Shown: positions 7,171-15,384 of the stretch, in pieces | Position numbering within the stretch: position 1 is the first letter of the stretch | Layout: each line of letters begins with the position of its first letter | Origin: Phaeobacter sp. QD34_24 | Lineage (GTDB): Bacteria; Pseudomonadota; Alphaproteobacteria; Rhodobacterales; Rhodobacteraceae | Direction: 5' to 3' | Assembly: GCF_028890115.1 (NCBI RefSeq) | Contig: NZ_JARCJD010000004.1 | Coordinates: forward strand, 62,001 to 126,000 | DNA: 64,000 nucleotides | The notes under the pieces: generated by a model | The model's input: the letters and a program-made list of their open reading frames with translations, nothing else | Told to the model about the DNA's origin: nothing | The model's database searches: none | Program-made: the position numbers and the translations under genes

Positions 7171-8829
7171 TTACACGCGTTCCATGTTGTATTCGCCGCG
7201 CTGGCCGGTGCCGTAGCGCTGCAGGGCACCATCGCTGCCCACCGCATTGGGGCGCTGGAAGATCCAGTTCTGCCAGGCGGTCAGGCGGCCAAAGATGCGG
7301 GTTTCCATCGTCTCGGGGCCGGCAAAGCGCAGGTTGGCTTCCATGCCGGTCATTGCATCGGGGCTGAAGCTGGCGCGTTCCTCAAGGAAGATACGCACCT
7401 CGTCCTCCCAGTCGATATCGTCAAAGGCATAGGTGATGAGACCCAGTTCCTCGGCCTGATCGGCCTCCAGCGGCTCACCAATGTGTTCGCGCAGATCCTC
7501 GACCGCCTCGGGGGTACCAAGGAAACGGGTCTGCAGGCGGGTGAGATCGTTGCCCATCGGGTAGGTGCCAAAGTTCCCCTCGCTGAGGGTCACGGCGGCC
7601 AGCGGGCGATTGTCGCCTTCGAATTCCTCCAGCATCATGTAGGAGCGGTCGACGGCCCACAGCAGTTCTGCCAGCGGTCCGGCAAAGCAGGAGCCATGCT
7701 CGACCACCGCCACCAGCGAGCGGGAGGTCATGTCGATGCGTTTCAACAGGCGCTTCCAGTAGGCCAGGATCTCGTTCGCCAGCCAGTGATCGCGGTTGTT
7801 CAGCAGCAGGGCCTCATGCGCCAGCAGTTTCTCGGCGTCACCTTGGGTCTGGAACACCACGGTGCCGACCTCGCGCTCATTCAGGCGCAGGTGCAGGATG
7901 GCATCATCCAGTTCGCGCGCCAGGCGAAGCATGTAGGTCTGGTCACCCTCGGCCTGCAGCGCTGAGGTATCCGCCGGGGCATCCGCCTCGGGGCCTTTCA
8001 GGGTGATGGTCGCGCGGCCACCGTCGCGGTCGATCTCGACCTCGACCAGAGAATAGGTGATGGCATTGTCGCCAAAGCTGCGGGTGATGGGGCCCAGGGT
8101 GATGCCGGTCAGCCCGTCTGCCTTGCTGCTGGCCTCGGCGAATTCTATCGCACGCTCGGCCACGGTGTCGGCGAACTTGGAGTTCGGCACAACTTCGTCC
8201 ACCAGACGCCAGTCTACGGCGCGCTGGCCTTTGACGCCTTCCTCGATCGAGCAGAAGACATCGGCCAGATCGCGGCGCACCTTGCGCTTATCAGTCACGC
8301 GGGTCAGGCCGCCGGTGCCGGGCAGAACCGCCAAGAGCGGTACCTCGGGCAGTGCCACCGACGACGTGCTGTCATTGGTCAGCATGATGTAGTTGCAGGC
8401 CAGCGCCAGCTCATACCCGCCACCGGCGCAGGCGCCCTGAACGGCAGCGATGTATTTCTGACCCGAATCCGCCTCGGCGGCCTCGAAGGTGTTGCGGGTC
8501 TCGTTGGTGAATTTACAGAAGTTCACCTTGTGAGCGTGGCTGGCACCGCCCAGCATGCGGATGTTGGCGCCCGCGCAGAAGACCTTCTCCTTGCCGGACT
8601 GCATGACCACCACCTTCACCTCGGGATGTTCAAAGCGCATCCGCTGCACGATGTCGGCCAGTTCGATATCGACGCCCAGGTCATAGGAGTTCAGCTTCAG
8701 CTGATAGCCATCAAACAGCCCGCCGTCCTCATCCACGTCCATATAGAGGTTGGCGATGGGGCCATCATACTCCACCCGCCAGTGCCGGTATTTCGAAGGG
8801 TCGGTCTGAAAATCGATTGCCTGGGGCAT
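7171..8829 (-). CDS. boxC: 2,3-epoxybenzoyl-CoA dihydrolase BoxC
   Basis: 552 residues with two crotonase-type regions. The N-terminal half has an oxyanion-hole segment (VFCAGANIRML) and the AVQGACAGGGYELALACNY block; a second, more divergent crotonase-like region follows. This double-crotonase layout is specific to BoxC, which hydrolyses the epoxide and opens the ring to 3,4-dehydroadipyl-CoA semialdehyde and formate. It is the first gene of the box operon: AGGAG lies six bases before the ATG and three BoxR-type sites lie upstream (8894-8981). Confidence 0.96.
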   Translation of the reverse strand: MPQAIDFQTDPSKYRHWRVEYDGPIANLYMDVDEDGGLFDGYQLKLNSYDLGVDIELADIVQRMRFEHPEVKVVVMQSGKEKVFCAGANIRMLGGASHAHKVNFCKFTNETRNTFEAAEADSGQKYIAAVQGACAGGGYELALACNYIMLTNDSTSSVALPEVPLLAVLPGTGGLTRVTDKRKVRRDLADVFCSIEEGVKGQRAVDWRLVDEVVPNSKFADTVAERAIEFAEASSKADGLTGITLGPITRSFGDNAITYSLVEVEIDRDGGRATITLKGPEADAPADTSALQAEGDQTYMLRLARELDDAILHLRLNEREVGTVVFQTQGDAEKLLAHEALLLNNRDHWLANEILAYWKRLLKRIDMTSRSLVAVVEHGSCFAGPLAELLWAVDRSYMMLEEFEGDNRPLAAVTLSEGNFGTYPMGNDLTRLQTRFLGTPEAVEDLREHIGEPLEADQAEELGLITYAFDDIDWEDEVRIFLEERASFSPDAMTGMEANLRFAGPETMETRIFGRLTAWQNWIFQRPNAVGSDGALQRYGTGQRGEYNMERV

Positions 8830-8893
8830 GTCGCGCTCCTGAGTTCTGTTGTTTGCAACTTACCGCAGCTTTTGGGCGCGGCAAAGAGGGATG

Positions 8894-8981
8894 TGCACAA
8901 TAATGCCGGTTATTGGCAAAATAATGCAGGACATTTTGGTGTTTTAGCGAGCCTGAGTGTCTATGTGTGCATTATCGTGCA
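8894..8981 (-). promoter_or_regulatory. box operon promoter region with three BoxR-type operators
   Basis: Three TGCA-N6-TGCA-type sites lie 65-152 bp before boxC: TGCA-CAATAA-TGCC (8894-8907), GGCA-AAATAA-TGCA (8915-8928) and the exact TGCA-TTATCG-TGCA (8968-8981). The first two start 21 bp apart, two helical turns, so bound dimers would face the same side of DNA. The exact site overlaps the last codon and stop region of the DUF309 gene. Repression by BoxR, relieved by benzoyl-CoA, is inferred from the family. Confidence 0.75.
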
Positions 8982-9418
8982 TAATTTGCCGTTGATTGAC
9001 GAAGATCGACCAGCCGGTTGCGAATCTCTGTCTCCTGAATTCCGGCCCTGTCCCAAAGGTCTGGGTCCAGACCTTGCAGATGGGTGAGGGCGATCTCGCA
9101 AAGGCGCAAGCTGGCCTTGGGGCGCTGCATCACCTGTTTCAGCTCGGCATTGGCCAGCTGGATCATGCCCTGCACCAGCCGCCGTGCCTCTGTACCTTCG
9201 GGAAGCGCCATCCAGACCGCTTCCCAGACTTCATGGGCTTCCCAGAAATATCCTGTTTCCAGGAATTGCAGGCCGGCGCGCCAGGCGTCGGATGCAAAAA
9301 CAGCCCCTGGGGGCTGTTGCGCTTGCACGGTATCGCAAAGTGCCGCGAAGGTGCCTTCCGGATGCCGGGGCGTCTGGCCCGGGATATGGGCGTGCGGCGG
9401 ATCCGGAAAGCGGGCCAT
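8972..9418 (-). CDS. DUF309 domain protein in the benzoate-CoA ligase operon
   Basis: 148 residues with the DUF309 helical core: FLETGYFWEAHEVWEAVW followed by RRLVQGMIQLANAELK. The function of DUF309 is not established. The ATG lies one base after the hydrolase stop (TGA-C-ATG), so the two are co-translated with the CoA ligase. The last codons and stop are part of the exact BoxR-type operator at 8968-8981, so its reading frame ends inside the box promoter. A link to benzoate use is inferred from context only. Confidence 0.85.
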   Translation of the reverse strand: MARFPDPPHAHIPGQTPRHPEGTFAALCDTVQAQQPPGAVFASDAWRAGLQFLETGYFWEAHEVWEAVWMALPEGTEARRLVQGMIQLANAELKQVMQRPKASLRLCEIALTHLQGLDPDLWDRAGIQETEIRNRLVDLRQSTANYAR

Positions 9419-9419
9419 G

Positions 9420-10238
9420 TCAGGCGATTTCGACCTCGGCGGCCTCGATCCGGGCCAGGCGGCTGGTGAAATCGGCCACCGCGTCGATGACCTTTTGCGG
9501 CTGATCTTGATGCGGGCTGTGCTTGCAATCCTCCAGCACCAGCATGTCGCAGGGGCAATAGGTGCGCTCCTCGATCACCTCGACCTGGGCCAGGGTGCCG
9601 TATTGATCTTCGCGGCCCTGGATCGCCAGCACGGGGATGCGCAGGTAGTCGATCACATCGGCCACGTCCCAGTCGCGGAAGCCCTCGGCCAGCCAGACAT
9701 CGTTCCAGCCCCGGAAGGCGCCGTCGGGATCCTTGTGATATTTCGCCAGCTTTTCCTTCAGTTCGCCGCTGTCATAGGCCTCTTTCGCCTTGGCGATCTC
9801 GGCCAGACCACCCGGTTCGGTGAAGAAATGCGGCGCCATCAGGATCAGCCCGCGCACCCGGTGATCGATCACGCTGCCGCCATAGATCGCCGCGATGGTC
9901 GCTCCGTCGCTGTGGCCCAGTAGCACACCGTGCTCCAGCCCGATGGTATCCAGCAGTTCCGGCAGCACATCCTTGGCTTCGCGTGTCATGAAGTCGAGCG
10001 GGCGGGGCAGGGTCACCGGATCGGACTGCCCATAGCCCTGACGCGAATAGACAAAGACGCCCCAGCCGGTGGCCGCCGCCAGTTTTTCCGGGAAGTCCCG
10101 CCACAGGGCAACACAGCCGAGGCCCTCGTGCAGCAGCACCAGCGTCGGCGCCTTGTCCGGCGCCGGGCCATGGCTTGCGTATTCCAGATTGGCGCCGCCG
10201 ACCGCGACGGTGCCGCTTCCACCCCATTCAAAAGCCAT
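9420..10238 (-). CDS. alpha/beta-fold hydrolase, benzoate operon
   Basis: 272 residues. The alpha/beta hydrolase core is clear: oxyanion region LLHEGLGCVALWRDFP, nucleophile elbow GHSDGA (Ser), and a C-terminal catalytic His in DCKHSPHQD. The GHSDG elbow resembles hydrolases near aromatic degradation genes. The ligase stop overlaps the start (ATGATG). I choose the second ATG at 10238, as AAAGGA is then six bases upstream; the one at 10241 is also possible. It may hydrolyse benzoyl esters or a CoA ester or lactone intermediate of the pathway; this is inference. Confidence 0.85.
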   Translation of the reverse strand: MAFEWGGSGTVAVGGANLEYASHGPAPDKAPTLVLLHEGLGCVALWRDFPEKLAAATGWGVFVYSRQGYGQSDPVTLPRPLDFMTREAKDVLPELLDTIGLEHGVLLGHSDGATIAAIYGGSVIDHRVRGLILMAPHFFTEPGGLAEIAKAKEAYDSGELKEKLAKYHKDPDGAFRGWNDVWLAEGFRDWDVADVIDYLRIPVLAIQGREDQYGTLAQVEVIEERTYCPCDMLVLEDCKHSPHQDQPQKVIDAVADFTSRLARIEAAEVEIA

Positions 10239-11779
10239 CATGCATCCTTTCGCAGTTTGAAGCGCTGGATCTTGCCGGTTGCCGTCTTGGGCAGATCCTC
10301 GGCAAAGACGATCCAGCGCGGGTATTTCCACTTGCCGACTTTCTCTTTCACAAAGGCCTTCAGCTCATCGGCCAGGGCGTCATCCCCGGTTCCGTCTTTC
10401 AGCACGATATGCGCCTTTGGTTTTTCCAGGCCGTCCTCGTCGCGGGCGGGCACCACGGCGGCTTCCAGCACTGCCGGGTGGGCGACCAGCGCCTGCTCCA
10501 CCTCGAAGGGCGACAGCCAGATGCCGGAGACCTTGAACATGTCGTCGGTGCGGCCACAGTAGACGAACCGTCCGCCTTCGCCACGCTCATACTTGTCTCC
10601 GGTGCGGGTCCATTCGCCCTCGAATGTGCCACGGCTTTTGCCGCGCTGGTTCCAGTAGCCTTCGGCGGCCGAGGCGCCGCGCACCAGAAGTTCGCCAATG
10701 CCGCCCGGCTCTGTCACCTCATCGCCCGCCTCGTCCACCAGGCGCAGCTCGTATCCGGGCACCGCAATGCCGGAACTGCCGTAGACCACATCGCCCGGCG
10801 CATTCGAGAGGAAGATATGCAGCATCTCGGTGGAGCCGACACCATCCAGGATCTCCACACCCCAGATCTGTTCCCACTTGCGGCCGACCTCTTCGGGCAG
10901 GGCTTCACCTGCCGAGATGCAGCGGCGCAGGGGCGCGTCGGGTTTGGTCGCACTCTCCAGCGCTGCCACGGTCGCGGCATAAAGCGTGGGCACACCGCAA
11001 TAAATGGTGGGTTTCTGTTCTTCGAGAATGGACAGGACCACATCCGGAGTGGGGCGACCATTGAACAGGATGGTGGTGGCTCCGACGGACAGCGGGAAGG
11101 TCATCCCGTTGCCAAGCCCATAGGCGAAGAACAGTTTGGCGGCAGAGAAGACGATGTCGTCCTCGGCGATCTGCAGCACCTTGTCGCCATAGGTTTCCGC
11201 CGTCGCCGCCAGTGCCCCGTGGACGTGGCGCACGCCCTTGGGCTGACCGGTCGAGCCGGAGGAATAGAGCCAGAAGGCGGTTTCATCCGGGCAGCAGTCG
11301 ATCGCAGGCAGCGGCTCGGCTCCGGCGATGAAATCCTCATAGCTGTCGCAGCCGTCCGGCGTGTCGCCACCGATGACCACGATCTTTTGCAGGTCGGGGC
11401 AGGCGGCGATGACAGGTTCCACCACCGGCCAGAGTTCCGCGCTGACAAAGAGGATGGTGGCGCGGCTGTCCTTCAGGATGACCTCATAGACAGGGGTGGC
11501 TAGGAGCGTGTTCAAGGGCACCGGCACCACGCCGGCCTTCAGCGCGCCCCAGAAGATCTGCGGGAATTCGATCTGGTCCAGAACCAGCATCGCGGCGCGG
11601 GTCTCGCGGGCGATCCCGGCACGGCGCAGGGCGCCTGCCATCCGGTCCGTTGCCTCGGCCAGCTCCCCGTATGAAATCTCGCGCTGAGCGCCTGCGGCCT
11701 CTCGGAACGCCGGTTTGTCCGGGCGCTCTGTCCGGTGGCGGTCCACAAATAGTCCTGCCGCATTGCCGCTGGGTGTCAT
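10238..11779 (-). CDS. benzoate-CoA ligase
   Basis: 513 residues of the ANL adenylate-forming superfamily. Visible motifs are the AMP-binding loop YSSGSTGQPKGVRH, GVGSTEMLHIF, the hinge region GRTDDMFKVSGIW and the C-terminal catalytic Lys block PKTATGKIQRFKLR. The GSTEMLHIF type and the box context fit benzoate-CoA ligase, which activates benzoate with ATP and CoA for BoxAB. The start at 11779 has GGGAGGAG seven bases upstream. An in-frame ATG at 11824 lacks a ribosome site. It is first in an operon with the hydrolase and DUF309 genes, under BoxR-type sites at 11883-11929. A close aryl-acid substrate is possible. Confidence 0.92.
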   Translation of the reverse strand: MTPSGNAAGLFVDRHRTERPDKPAFREAAGAQREISYGELAEATDRMAGALRRAGIARETRAAMLVLDQIEFPQIFWGALKAGVVPVPLNTLLATPVYEVILKDSRATILFVSAELWPVVEPVIAACPDLQKIVVIGGDTPDGCDSYEDFIAGAEPLPAIDCCPDETAFWLYSSGSTGQPKGVRHVHGALAATAETYGDKVLQIAEDDIVFSAAKLFFAYGLGNGMTFPLSVGATTILFNGRPTPDVVLSILEEQKPTIYCGVPTLYAATVAALESATKPDAPLRRCISAGEALPEEVGRKWEQIWGVEILDGVGSTEMLHIFLSNAPGDVVYGSSGIAVPGYELRLVDEAGDEVTEPGGIGELLVRGASAAEGYWNQRGKSRGTFEGEWTRTGDKYERGEGGRFVYCGRTDDMFKVSGIWLSPFEVEQALVAHPAVLEAAVVPARDEDGLEKPKAHIVLKDGTGDDALADELKAFVKEKVGKWKYPRWIVFAEDLPKTATGKIQRFKLRKDA

Positions 11780-11882
11780 CCTTGCTCCTCCCTGATGTGC
11801 CGTCAGGGGCTGTATCAGCCCCATGGCCTGCGCGGCCCTCCCCGGCGGCGCAGTCGTTTCCTGGGCAGATTAAGGCACCAGT

Positions 11883-11929
11883 CGCAAAATAATGCAACAT
11901 TCCGCATGCAAAAAATGCACTATTGTGCA
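11883..11929 (-). promoter_or_regulatory. benzoate-CoA ligase promoter with BoxR-type operators
   Basis: Four TGCA quartets lie within 37 bp (11893, 11907, 11916, 11926). They include the exact TGCA-CTATTG-TGCA (11916-11929) and CGCA-AAATAA-TGCA (11883-11896), the latter 13/14 identical to the site at 8915-8928. The exact site and the one at 8968-8981 share the backbone ATGCAC-N-AT-NN-TGCACA when read in the same direction. The ligase start is about 105 bp downstream. Confidence 0.75.
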
Positions 11930-11996
11930 CAAATTGCTGTGTATCACCCCGCCCGAAAGAGCCCAGCGGTGTTGCGGTACCGCTTCTGAAACAGGA

Positions 11997-12027
11997 AAGC
12001 CCCCGCCATTTTCCATGGCGGGGGCTT
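11997..12027 (-). terminator. terminator of the dctPQM operon
   Basis: Arms AAGCCCCCGCCAT (11997-12009) and 12015-12027 form a perfect 13-bp stem with a 5-base loop, 30 bp after the dctM stop. Read on the minus strand it is followed by a modest T-rich stretch (TCCTGTTTC). It separates the transporter operon from the ligase promoter. Confidence 0.8.
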
Positions 12028-12056
12028 CAAGGCCGGTTGATTCGCTTTGCCAGCGG

Positions 12057-13562
12057 CTAGTGCAGCAGCATCAGCGGCAGCAGCGTGATGATCGGGAAGG
12101 CGACCAGGATGATAACCCGGATGATGTCCGAGGCGACAAAGAACATCACCGCCTTGTAGGTATCGATCATCTTGGTGGTGCGGTCCATCGCGTTGATGAT
12201 GAAGAGGTTCATGCCCACCGGCGGGGTGATAAGACCCACTTCGACCACGATCAGCACCAGGATGCCGAACCAGATGGCGACATATTCCGCCTCGATCCGG
12301 TTGACGCGGCTCTCGGTGACGCGAATGCCCAGTTCCTTCATCTGCTCGCGGGTCAGCTCCATACCGTTGGCCATGGCCTCTTGTATCGAGGCGAGCATTT
12401 CAGCCCCCATGCCGTCGGGCACCCCGTTGCGCAGCACCTCCATGGCTGCATCCGCCTGCATTGCGGGCAGGGACAACAGGCCGAAGTCCATCGCCGAGAT
12501 CACCGGGAAGAAGATCGGAATGGTCAGCAGGATCATCGACAGGCTGTCCATCAGGCAGCCGAACAGAAGGTAGAAGGCGAGGATCAGCGCCAGCACCACC
12601 CAGGGGCTCAGACCCTGGCTGACGACGAAATCGGCCAGTTCCTGCGGTACTTTGGTCAGGGCCAGGAAGCCATTGTAGAAACCGGCACCCAGCACGATGA
12701 AGAAGATCATCGCGGTGGAACGCGCCGTGACGATGAAACTGTCCACCAGGGATTCGCGGTTCAGACCGCCATTGAGCCAGGCGATGAAACCGGTGCCGAA
12801 CGCCCCGACGGCTGCCCCTTCGGTCGGGGTGAACCAGCCCGCATAGATGCCGCCGACCACCAGGCCGAAGACCAGCAGAACCGGCCAGACCTTGACCAGG
12901 TTTTCCATGCGCTCGGCCCAGGGGATGGCCGGACGGGTGCCCGCGCTATCGGGGAACATGCGCACATAGATCGAGATGGCGACGACATAGCCGATCGCGG
13001 CCAGGATGCCGGGGATGAAGGCTGCCAGGAACAGCTTTGCGATATTCTGCTCGGTCAGGATCGCATAGATCACCAGCACCACCGAGGGCGGGATCAGAAT
13101 GCCCAGGGTGCCGCCCGCCGCCAGTGTCGCGGTGGAAAAGCCGCCCGCATAGCCATAGGCGCGCAGTTCCGGCAGGGCGACGCGGCCCATGGTGGCCGCC
13201 GTGGCCAGCGAGGATCCGCAGATCGCGCCGAACCCCGCACAGGCCCCGATCGAGGCCATTGCGACCCCGCCCTTTCGGTGCCCGAGGAAGCCGGCCGCGG
13301 CCTTGAACAGCGCCGAGGACATGCCGCCAAGCGTTGCGAAATGCCCCATCAGCAGGAACATCGGCACGATGGTCAGCGAATAGGAGGAGAAGGTCGAATA
13401 GGTCTCGCTTTTCATCCGGCCAAAGGCGACCTGGGTGCCATCGGTCACCAGGATCAGCCCGACGAGACCGACGAGGAACATCGACAATCCGATCGGTACC
13501 CGCAGGAAGATCAGGATCATCAGGATGGGAAAAGAGGTAATTCCGATTTCAAGAGCTGTCAC
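12057..13562 (-). CDS. dctM: TRAP transporter large permease subunit DctM
   Basis: 501 residues, about a dozen hydrophobic segments, with DctM/DedA-type features such as FLLMGHFATLGGMSSALFKAA near the N-terminus and PTEGAAVGAFGTGF in the middle. It is the inner-membrane channel of a Na+-driven TRAP importer. Its start overlaps the dctQ stop by 4 bp (ATGA). About 60 residues with charged content (near LRNGVPDGMGAEMLASIQEA) form an extra loop between membrane segments. The operon's place beside the ligase gene and its BoxR-type promoter sites suggest benzoate or a related aromatic acid as the substrate. Confidence 0.92.
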   Translation of the reverse strand: MTALEIGITSFPILMILIFLRVPIGLSMFLVGLVGLILVTDGTQVAFGRMKSETYSTFSSYSLTIVPMFLLMGHFATLGGMSSALFKAAAGFLGHRKGGVAMASIGACAGFGAICGSSLATAATMGRVALPELRAYGYAGGFSTATLAAGGTLGILIPPSVVLVIYAILTEQNIAKLFLAAFIPGILAAIGYVVAISIYVRMFPDSAGTRPAIPWAERMENLVKVWPVLLVFGLVVGGIYAGWFTPTEGAAVGAFGTGFIAWLNGGLNRESLVDSFIVTARSTAMIFFIVLGAGFYNGFLALTKVPQELADFVVSQGLSPWVVLALILAFYLLFGCLMDSLSMILLTIPIFFPVISAMDFGLLSLPAMQADAAMEVLRNGVPDGMGAEMLASIQEAMANGMELTREQMKELGIRVTESRVNRIEAEYVAIWFGILVLIVVEVGLITPPVGMNLFIINAMDRTTKMIDTYKAVMFFVASDIIRVIILVAFPIITLLPLMLLH

Positions 13563-14140
13563 TGCTCACCCTCCACACCGTCCCACAACTCAATGCGGCC
13601 GGTAATAAATTCGTTTGTGCGTACGATCGCGACATAGAACGCGACCACCGCAGCCATGCAGGATGCAAACAGGCTGGCCGCGTAGGCCCACCAGGTTGGG
13701 AACTCCAGCAGGAAAGACGTCTCGCCGTTGTGGTACTTCCCGATCATCCCTGCCGCGAGCCGCTCGGTGATCAGGCCCAGAACGATGGCAAACAGGAGGG
13801 CCACCACCATGCGCAGGAAGCGGTTCACCTTGCGGGGAAAGGAATTGGCGACCACATCGACCGATGCATGACCGGAGGTGATCTGGCACAGCGGGATAAA
13901 GGCGAAAATGGCAAAGGCAACGCCAGCTTCGACCAGTTCAAAATCGCCGTTGATTGGCCCGATATAGTTGATCAGCCAGTTGGAAAGATCCGGCGTAATC
14001 CCCTGCATGAAGCCTCCGTGCAGGATGCCGTTCAGCAGGCGGCCGATGATCGACAGGCAGGTCAGGAGAATCAGGAGAACCAGGACCATACCGCCCAGAA
14101 TAGCCATCTTCCTGGCCAACCCCATCATGAGCTTTTGCAT
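13559..14140 (-). CDS. dctQ: TRAP transporter small permease subunit DctQ
   Basis: 193 residues with four predicted membrane segments and the DctQ-type block FAIFAFIPLCQITSGHASVD, marking the small subunit of a TRAP importer. The ATG at 14140 lies seven to eight bases after AGAGGT; an in-frame ATG nine codons upstream has no ribosome site. It sits between dctP and dctM in the usual order. Confidence 0.9.
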   Translation of the reverse strand: MQKLMMGLARKMAILGGMVLVLLILLTCLSIIGRLLNGILHGGFMQGITPDLSNWLINYIGPINGDFELVEAGVAFAIFAFIPLCQITSGHASVDVVANSFPRKVNRFLRMVVALLFAIVLGLITERLAAGMIGKYHNGETSFLLEFPTWWAYAASLFASCMAAVVAFYVAIVRTNEFITGRIELWDGVEGEQ

Positions 14141-14166
14141 GGTGTTTACCTCTATATGAGTGCGCA

Positions 14167-14198
14167 AAGGGCCGCGGCACGGGTGCGCAGCGGCCCTT
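14167..14198 (-). repeat. hairpin in the dctP-dctQ gap
   Basis: AAGGGCCGC (14167-14175) pairs perfectly with 14190-14198 across 14 bases. It follows the dctP stop by 15 bp and has no T-run, so partial termination or protection of dctP mRNA is more likely than full termination. This would give more binding protein than permease, as TRAP systems need. Confidence 0.6.
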
Positions 14199-14213
14199 CG
14201 ACTATGGTATCGC

Positions 14214-15260
14214 TTACTTCACGTACTGCGGAGTGTATTTTTCGATCAGGTAGGTTGCTTCTTCCAGCAGAGCCTGGCCGTCGATACCCTTTTCCGACAT
14301 GTCGGCCAGCCACTTGTTGTAGATCGGCTGGGCCAGAGCACGCCATTCATCGGTCTGCTCTTGGTTGAGGGTGATGACGTTGTTGCCGTTGTCCAGCGCG
14401 AATTCACGTGCAGGACCGTCCGAATCTGCCTGGGTGCCACCGGCGAAGACCGAGAACTCCAGGCCGGAGTTGTCGTCGATGGCCTTCTTCAGGTCGTCGG
14501 GCAGGCTTTCGTACTTGGCCTTGTTCATCGCCAGAACGAAGGTCAGGGTGTAAAGCGCCTTGCCGGTGAACTCGGTGTGGTTCTCGACCAGCTCCGGAAC
14601 CTTCAGCGCGGTGGTGACTTCCCACGGAATGGTGGTGCCGTCGATCACGCCCTTGGACAGGCCTTCCGGGATGGCGGGAACCGGCATGCCGACCGGGGTT
14701 GCACCCAGTTCGGTCAGCAGTGCGTTGACCGAGCGGGAACCGCCGCGGATCTTCATGCCCTGCAGGTCGGCTGGGGTTTCAACCGGATCCGAGGTGTGGA
14801 TCATGCCGGGGCCGTGCACCCAGGTCCCCAGGATGTGGACGTCCTTGAACTCGGTGTCCTTCATGTGACGCTCGAACATTTCCCAATAGGCGTGCGAGGT
14901 GGCGCGCGCATTGGTCATCATGAAGGGCAGTTCGAAGACTTCGGTCGACGGGAAGCGGCCCGGCGTGTAGCCGACCACGGTCCAGACGATGTCGGCAACG
15001 CCGTCGATGGCCTGGTCCATCAGTTCCGGCGGCTTGCCGCCCAGCTGCATGGAGGGATAACGGTCGATCTTGATACGGCCACCCGAGGAGGCTTCAACAT
15101 TGTCGGCCCAGACGTCCAGAACCAGCTTCGGCACATTGGCCTGTGCGGGCAGGAACTGGTGAAGCTTCAGCGTCACCTCCTGAGCGAAGGCGGACGTGGC
15201 GCACATTGCGGCGATGGCCGCTGCGCCTGCTGCGCCAAGAATCTTTCTGCGAGTGGTCAT
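14214..15260 (-). CDS. dctP: TRAP transporter substrate-binding protein DctP
   Basis: 348 residues beginning with MTTRRKILGAAGAAAIAAMC, a secretion signal with twin Arg and a cleavage site after SAFA. The rest fits the DctP family (LHQFLPAQANVPKLVLDVWA at the N-terminus; the conserved Arg region KIRGGSRSVNALL). It binds substrate in the periplasm for DctQM. The ATG is preceded by GGGAGGAA at four to five bases. A hairpin in the gap before dctQ probably raises its yield relative to the permeases. Aromatic-acid binding is inferred from the BoxR-type promoter. Confidence 0.92.
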   Translation of the reverse strand: MTTRRKILGAAGAAAIAAMCATSAFAQEVTLKLHQFLPAQANVPKLVLDVWADNVEASSGGRIKIDRYPSMQLGGKPPELMDQAIDGVADIVWTVVGYTPGRFPSTEVFELPFMMTNARATSHAYWEMFERHMKDTEFKDVHILGTWVHGPGMIHTSDPVETPADLQGMKIRGGSRSVNALLTELGATPVGMPVPAIPEGLSKGVIDGTTIPWEVTTALKVPELVENHTEFTGKALYTLTFVLAMNKAKYESLPDDLKKAIDDNSGLEFSVFAGGTQADSDGPAREFALDNGNNVITLNQEQTDEWRALAQPIYNKWLADMSEKGIDGQALLEEATYLIEKYTPQYVK

Positions 15261-15288
15261 GTGATTCCTCCCTTTGACCCTATTTCCA

Positions 15289-15331
15289 AGCAACATAATG
15301 CCGGCAACTAAGATTATTGCAATATATTGCC
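15289..15331 (-). promoter_or_regulatory. dctP promoter with BoxR-like operators
   Basis: TGCA-ATATAT-TGCC (15318-15331) matches the TGCA-N6-TGCA form with one mismatch, and AGCA-ACATAA-TGCC (15289-15302) with two. The N6 ACATAA is the same as in the first boxR site. They lie 29-71 bp before the dctP start. These are the weakest of the four promoter sets, but their position supports one regulon with the box genes. Confidence 0.5.
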
Positions 15332-15367
15332 TATTTCTTTCTTCATTGGTCCCGTTCACCCCGTACA

Positions 15368-15384
15368 GGTTCGCAAAACGAACC
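15368..15384. promoter_or_regulatory. 6-bp inverted repeat in the dctP upstream region
   Basis: GGTTCG-CAAAA-CGAACC is a perfect short palindrome about 110 bp before dctP. It could be a second regulator's operator or the foot of a hairpin. There is no other support. Confidence 0.3.

Noticed and set aside
5596-7965. A 789-codon open frame on the plus strand across boxB and boxC
   Set aside because: It is antisense to two firmly identified genes; in GC-rich DNA the mirror frame stays open by codon bias. Its sequence has no family pattern.
11892-13637. A 581-codon plus-strand frame across dctM
   Set aside because: Mirror of the permease; very rich in His, Asp and Gln, and it would start inside the ligase operators.
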